Shown: piece after piece, positions 62,242 through 64,000 of the stretch | Position numbering within the stretch: position 1 is the stretch's first letter | Layout of the letters: the number at the start of each line of letters is the position of its first letter | NCBI RefSeq assembly: GCF_004138205.1 | Contig: NZ_RXNQ01000011.1 | Span: forward strand, 248,001-312,000 | Origin: Pedobacter sp. SYP-B3415 | GTDB lineage: Bacteria > Bacteroidota > Bacteroidia > Sphingobacteriales > Sphingobacteriaceae | DNA: 64,000 nucleotides | Direction: 5' to 3' | Made by a program: the position numbers and the translations under genes | The notes under the pieces: generated by a model | Databases searched by the model: none | What the model was told of the DNA's origin: nothing | Seen by the model: only the letters and a program-made list of their open reading frames with translations

Positions 62242-63183
62242 CTACCAAACCTGTAGTTCTGATGAACCCTTTGGCAGGTACAGGAAGATCGGATCTCCAG
62301 CCTCAACCGGTTTTGAGCCGCCATCTTTTGACGCAACTTCTCCTTTCATATATAATGCCGGTGCAAGATTTTTTTGCCATAGCGCAACGATCTTACCGTT
62401 GGCGTAATATTGGGTGACGACGTCCTGGATAGGCAGGAAAGACCGGTTTTTAACCTGCGGATCTACCATTGCCAGCGGTGAGCTGCTTGCTTCGCTCTTT
62501 TCTATCTGCGCCGCGTCTGTATAAGTGGTGTTGTAAACCAACGCAGAAGAATGAGCCAGGTATTTGTTGTAAGCGGCTGAATCGAGGTTTTCACATACCC
62601 GCCTGATCTGGTTATATTTTGCACGTACTTTTTCATCGATATCAGGAATGCTTTTTAAATCTGTCGCGGCATTCAGCTCCGCCGCGTAATCAAACGGTAC
62701 TTTAGCCGTGAACTGAACGGTCGTTTCGTAGTACGGCAGTTTTTTTTCTTCGAGACCGCCGGGAAGTTCAAAACTTGCAATCGTTTTGTACTCACTCAGT
62801 CGGCTCTGCCTGTCGGGTGCATGGAAAAAGTTCAACGTCACATGCGCGTATTTAGTCAGATAGGCATCACCTTCTTTCGGGTAAATCTTTACGAGGGCTG
62901 TCTGCGGGCCGCTGCCGGTAATCATGGCATTGAGGGGCAGCATCATGCTTTCGCCATTATTTTCTGTAAGGCGATAGTCAACGTTACCGCGCATTTCCAG
63001 TACCAGGCGGCAGCCCTGTTTATTGATTTGTACGGTATAGACCGGTGTTTCCTTGTAGGTCTGAACTCCAGATTTTATTACATCAATGGTTTCTTTCATT
63101 TCTTTCTTTTCATTTTGAGCATTGCAGCCGCCGTTCAGCAGGTGTACAAGCACCAATGCACAGACAAGGATGTCTTTTTTCAT
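62242..63183 (-). CDS. Predicted lipoprotein, unknown function
   Basis: A 313-residue protein with a lipoprotein signal (MKKDILVCALVLVHLLNGGC) ending in a lipobox Cys. The mature part has a beta-rich section with VYTVQINKQGCRLVLEMRG, TALVKIYPKEGDAYLTKYAH and LNFFHAPDRQSRLSEYKTI, and a C-terminal stretch FLPIQDVVTQYYANGKIVAL. I do not recognise the family. It follows the upstream partial gene by 2 bp and precedes the membrane-protein gene by 13 bp, so all three are co-transcribed. Confidence 0.7.
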   Translation of the reverse strand: MKKDILVCALVLVHLLNGGCNAQNEKKEMKETIDVIKSGVQTYKETPVYTVQINKQGCRLVLEMRGNVDYRLTENNGESMMLPLNAMITGSGPQTALVKIYPKEGDAYLTKYAHVTLNFFHAPDRQSRLSEYKTIASFELPGGLEEKKLPYYETTVQFTAKVPFDYAAELNAATDLKSIPDIDEKVRAKYNQIRRVCENLDSAAYNKYLAHSSALVYNTTYTDAAQIEKSEASSSPLAMVDPQVKNRSFLPIQDVVTQYYANGKIVALWQKNLAPALYMKGEVASKDGGSKPVEAGDPIFLYLPKGSSELQVW

Positions 63184-63185
63184 TT

Positions 63186-64000
63186 CTAATTCTTTACATA
63201 ATAATACCGGCCCTTCAGCATGTCGGGTCTGGGCGCTACAAGTTCATGCGCTTCATTGTCAACACCGATTTTGGCACGCCAGACTTTTGCCTTTGCGGTT
63301 ACAAAGACGAGAAGTCCACCGAAACCAACGCCGGCCTCAATATACAGGCCCTCGTTGCTCATGCCTCTTTTGGCAGAGAACATCAATGAAGTTTCGCCCC
63401 TGGCGGAAGCCTCGAACTCGACCGATACGTCGCTGGCTGAATCGGCCCGGAAGCTGATCTTTGGTACATTTGCCGCTGCTTTAACGCCGAGCTCGGCACC
63501 AATACCGACGGTCGTGCCGACCTCTATCGGGTCCGCTCCGTACTCCTGTCCCAGGTTGATAGTTGTTTTGAGGTCAATCTGCCCAAACGCATACAAATTA
63601 AACCATATTTCAATACCAGCAAAGTCTGCAGCTGTGCGTATAGCTTTTATGACCTGACCTGCCGCCGGAATAAACTCCGCACATGCAATAAGATCAAGTT
63701 TTCCAGTGCCTTTGATAAGTGGTGTAAAGCCGACCGACACTGTTCCGGTACGTCTGACTTTATTTGGTTTTTCCTTATCAGGCTCCAGTTTCCAGGTGCC
63801 CGCGATCGAGATGACCGGATAATCCATCTGAAAAGTAATGGGACTGTTCACAAGCCTTACACGCGATGCTACACTTGCCGCCATACCCCGCCGGGCTGCT
63901 GTTACGCCGGTAATTTCATCCAGTGTTTCTTTGACTTTAACCAATGCCCTCAGAAAAGGTTCAATCTTCGCTGCGTAACCGCCGCCGATCTCACGCTGGT
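63186..64000 (-). CDS. Large protein with glycine-rich C-terminal region, partial
   Basis: The frame is open to the right edge, so at least 270 C-terminal residues of a longer protein are visible. A TTG at 63944 is not a real start because the frame continues upstream without a stop. The visible part has alternating glycine-rich strands (GVGFGGLLVFVTAKAKVW, GTTVGIGAELGVKAAANV, SVEFEASARGETSLMF) and no clear catalytic motif. This composition could fit a membrane-inserting or surface protein. It starts a minus-strand unit with a lipoprotein and a membrane protein, a pattern also compatible with a secreted effector and its immunity proteins, but I cannot show that. Confidence 0.5.
   Translation of the reverse strand, partial: QREIGGGYAAKIEPFLRALVKVKETLDEITGVTAARRGMAASVASRVRLVNSPITFQMDYPVISIAGTWKLEPDKEKPNKVRRTGTVSVGFTPLIKGTGKLDLIACAEFIPAAGQVIKAIRTAADFAGIEIWFNLYAFGQIDLKTTINLGQEYGADPIEVGTTVGIGAELGVKAAANVPKISFRADSASDVSVEFEASARGETSLMFSAKRGMSNEGLYIEAGVGFGGLLVFVTAKAKVWRAKIGVDNEAHELVAPRPDMLKGRYYYVKN

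Overview
The window is chromosomal DNA of a Bacteroidota bacterium, most likely a Sphingobacteriales-type relative of Pedobacter or Mucilaginibacter (genus not certain). Four things point there: repeated matches to the Bacteroidota -7 promoter element TAnnTTTG in front of genes, a 286-residue primary sigma factor of the Bacteroidota type, a Rho factor with a long disordered insertion, and lineage-typical families (DUF2851, DUF2130, DUF2147, DUF1800/DUF1501 pair, LolA-like protein, CtlX, short-form arginine decarboxylase). Base composition is even and gene density is high. I see no prophage, insertion sequence, rRNA operon or CRISPR array.

Layout. 1-6 kb: end of a formylglycine-generating enzyme, a thioredoxin-reductase-like flavoprotein, a DUF2130 coiled-coil protein, a three-unit palindromic tandem repeat array, and a PolB-type exonuclease coupled to a fused two-domain oligopeptide ABC ATPase. 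6-13 kb: arginine metabolism, with arginine decarboxylase, an operon of an arginine-deiminase-like enzyme and a citrulline hydrolase (CtlX), and divergent argS. 13-23 kb: AI-2E-type permease, aldo/keto reductase, a PolX-family protein with a damaged polymerase site, SppA, FolK, an HPt protein, phosphatidylserine synthase and Rho. 23-31 kb: PyrF, DUF2851, PspC, ankyrin protein, FtsK, LolA-like carrier, an MBL hydrolase and two tRNA-Leu genes. 31-41 kb: small secreted proteins, a receiver protein overlapping a pseudo-receiver/sugar-transferase fusion, a 45-residue TatA too short for usual ORF lists, the DUF1800/DUF1501 pair, and an orphan sigma-54 activator. 41-50 kb: an S9 peptidase, a beta-barrel protein with a sigma-54-like promoter, and a GH130 enzyme convergent with two glycosyltransferases. 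50-57 kb: Smc, a small ABC pair, an N-terminally extended GAPDH and the primary sigma factor. 57-64 kb: an HMA-AraC regulator followed by a copper-type P-type ATPase with an extra C-terminal HMA domain, then a three-gene module of unknown function running off the right edge.

How genes fit together. The arginine block could convert arginine to ornithine through citrulline without carbamoyl phosphate, beside arginine decarboxylation and arginyl-tRNA formation. The HMA-AraC regulator and P-type ATPase form a metal-sensing and export pair. TatA is encoded about 3.5 kb from a protein with a twin-arginine signal (DUF1501). The orphan sigma-54 activator has one plausible target promoter in the window, in front of the beta-barrel gene, with CTGACA/TGTCAG half-sites upstream of it. 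The best candidates for undescribed biology are the GH130-glycosyltransferase locus, the pseudo-receiver/sugar-transferase pair, the C-terminally extended P-type ATPase, the polymerase-dead PolX, and two gene-poor stretches with transcription signals but no convincing gene.
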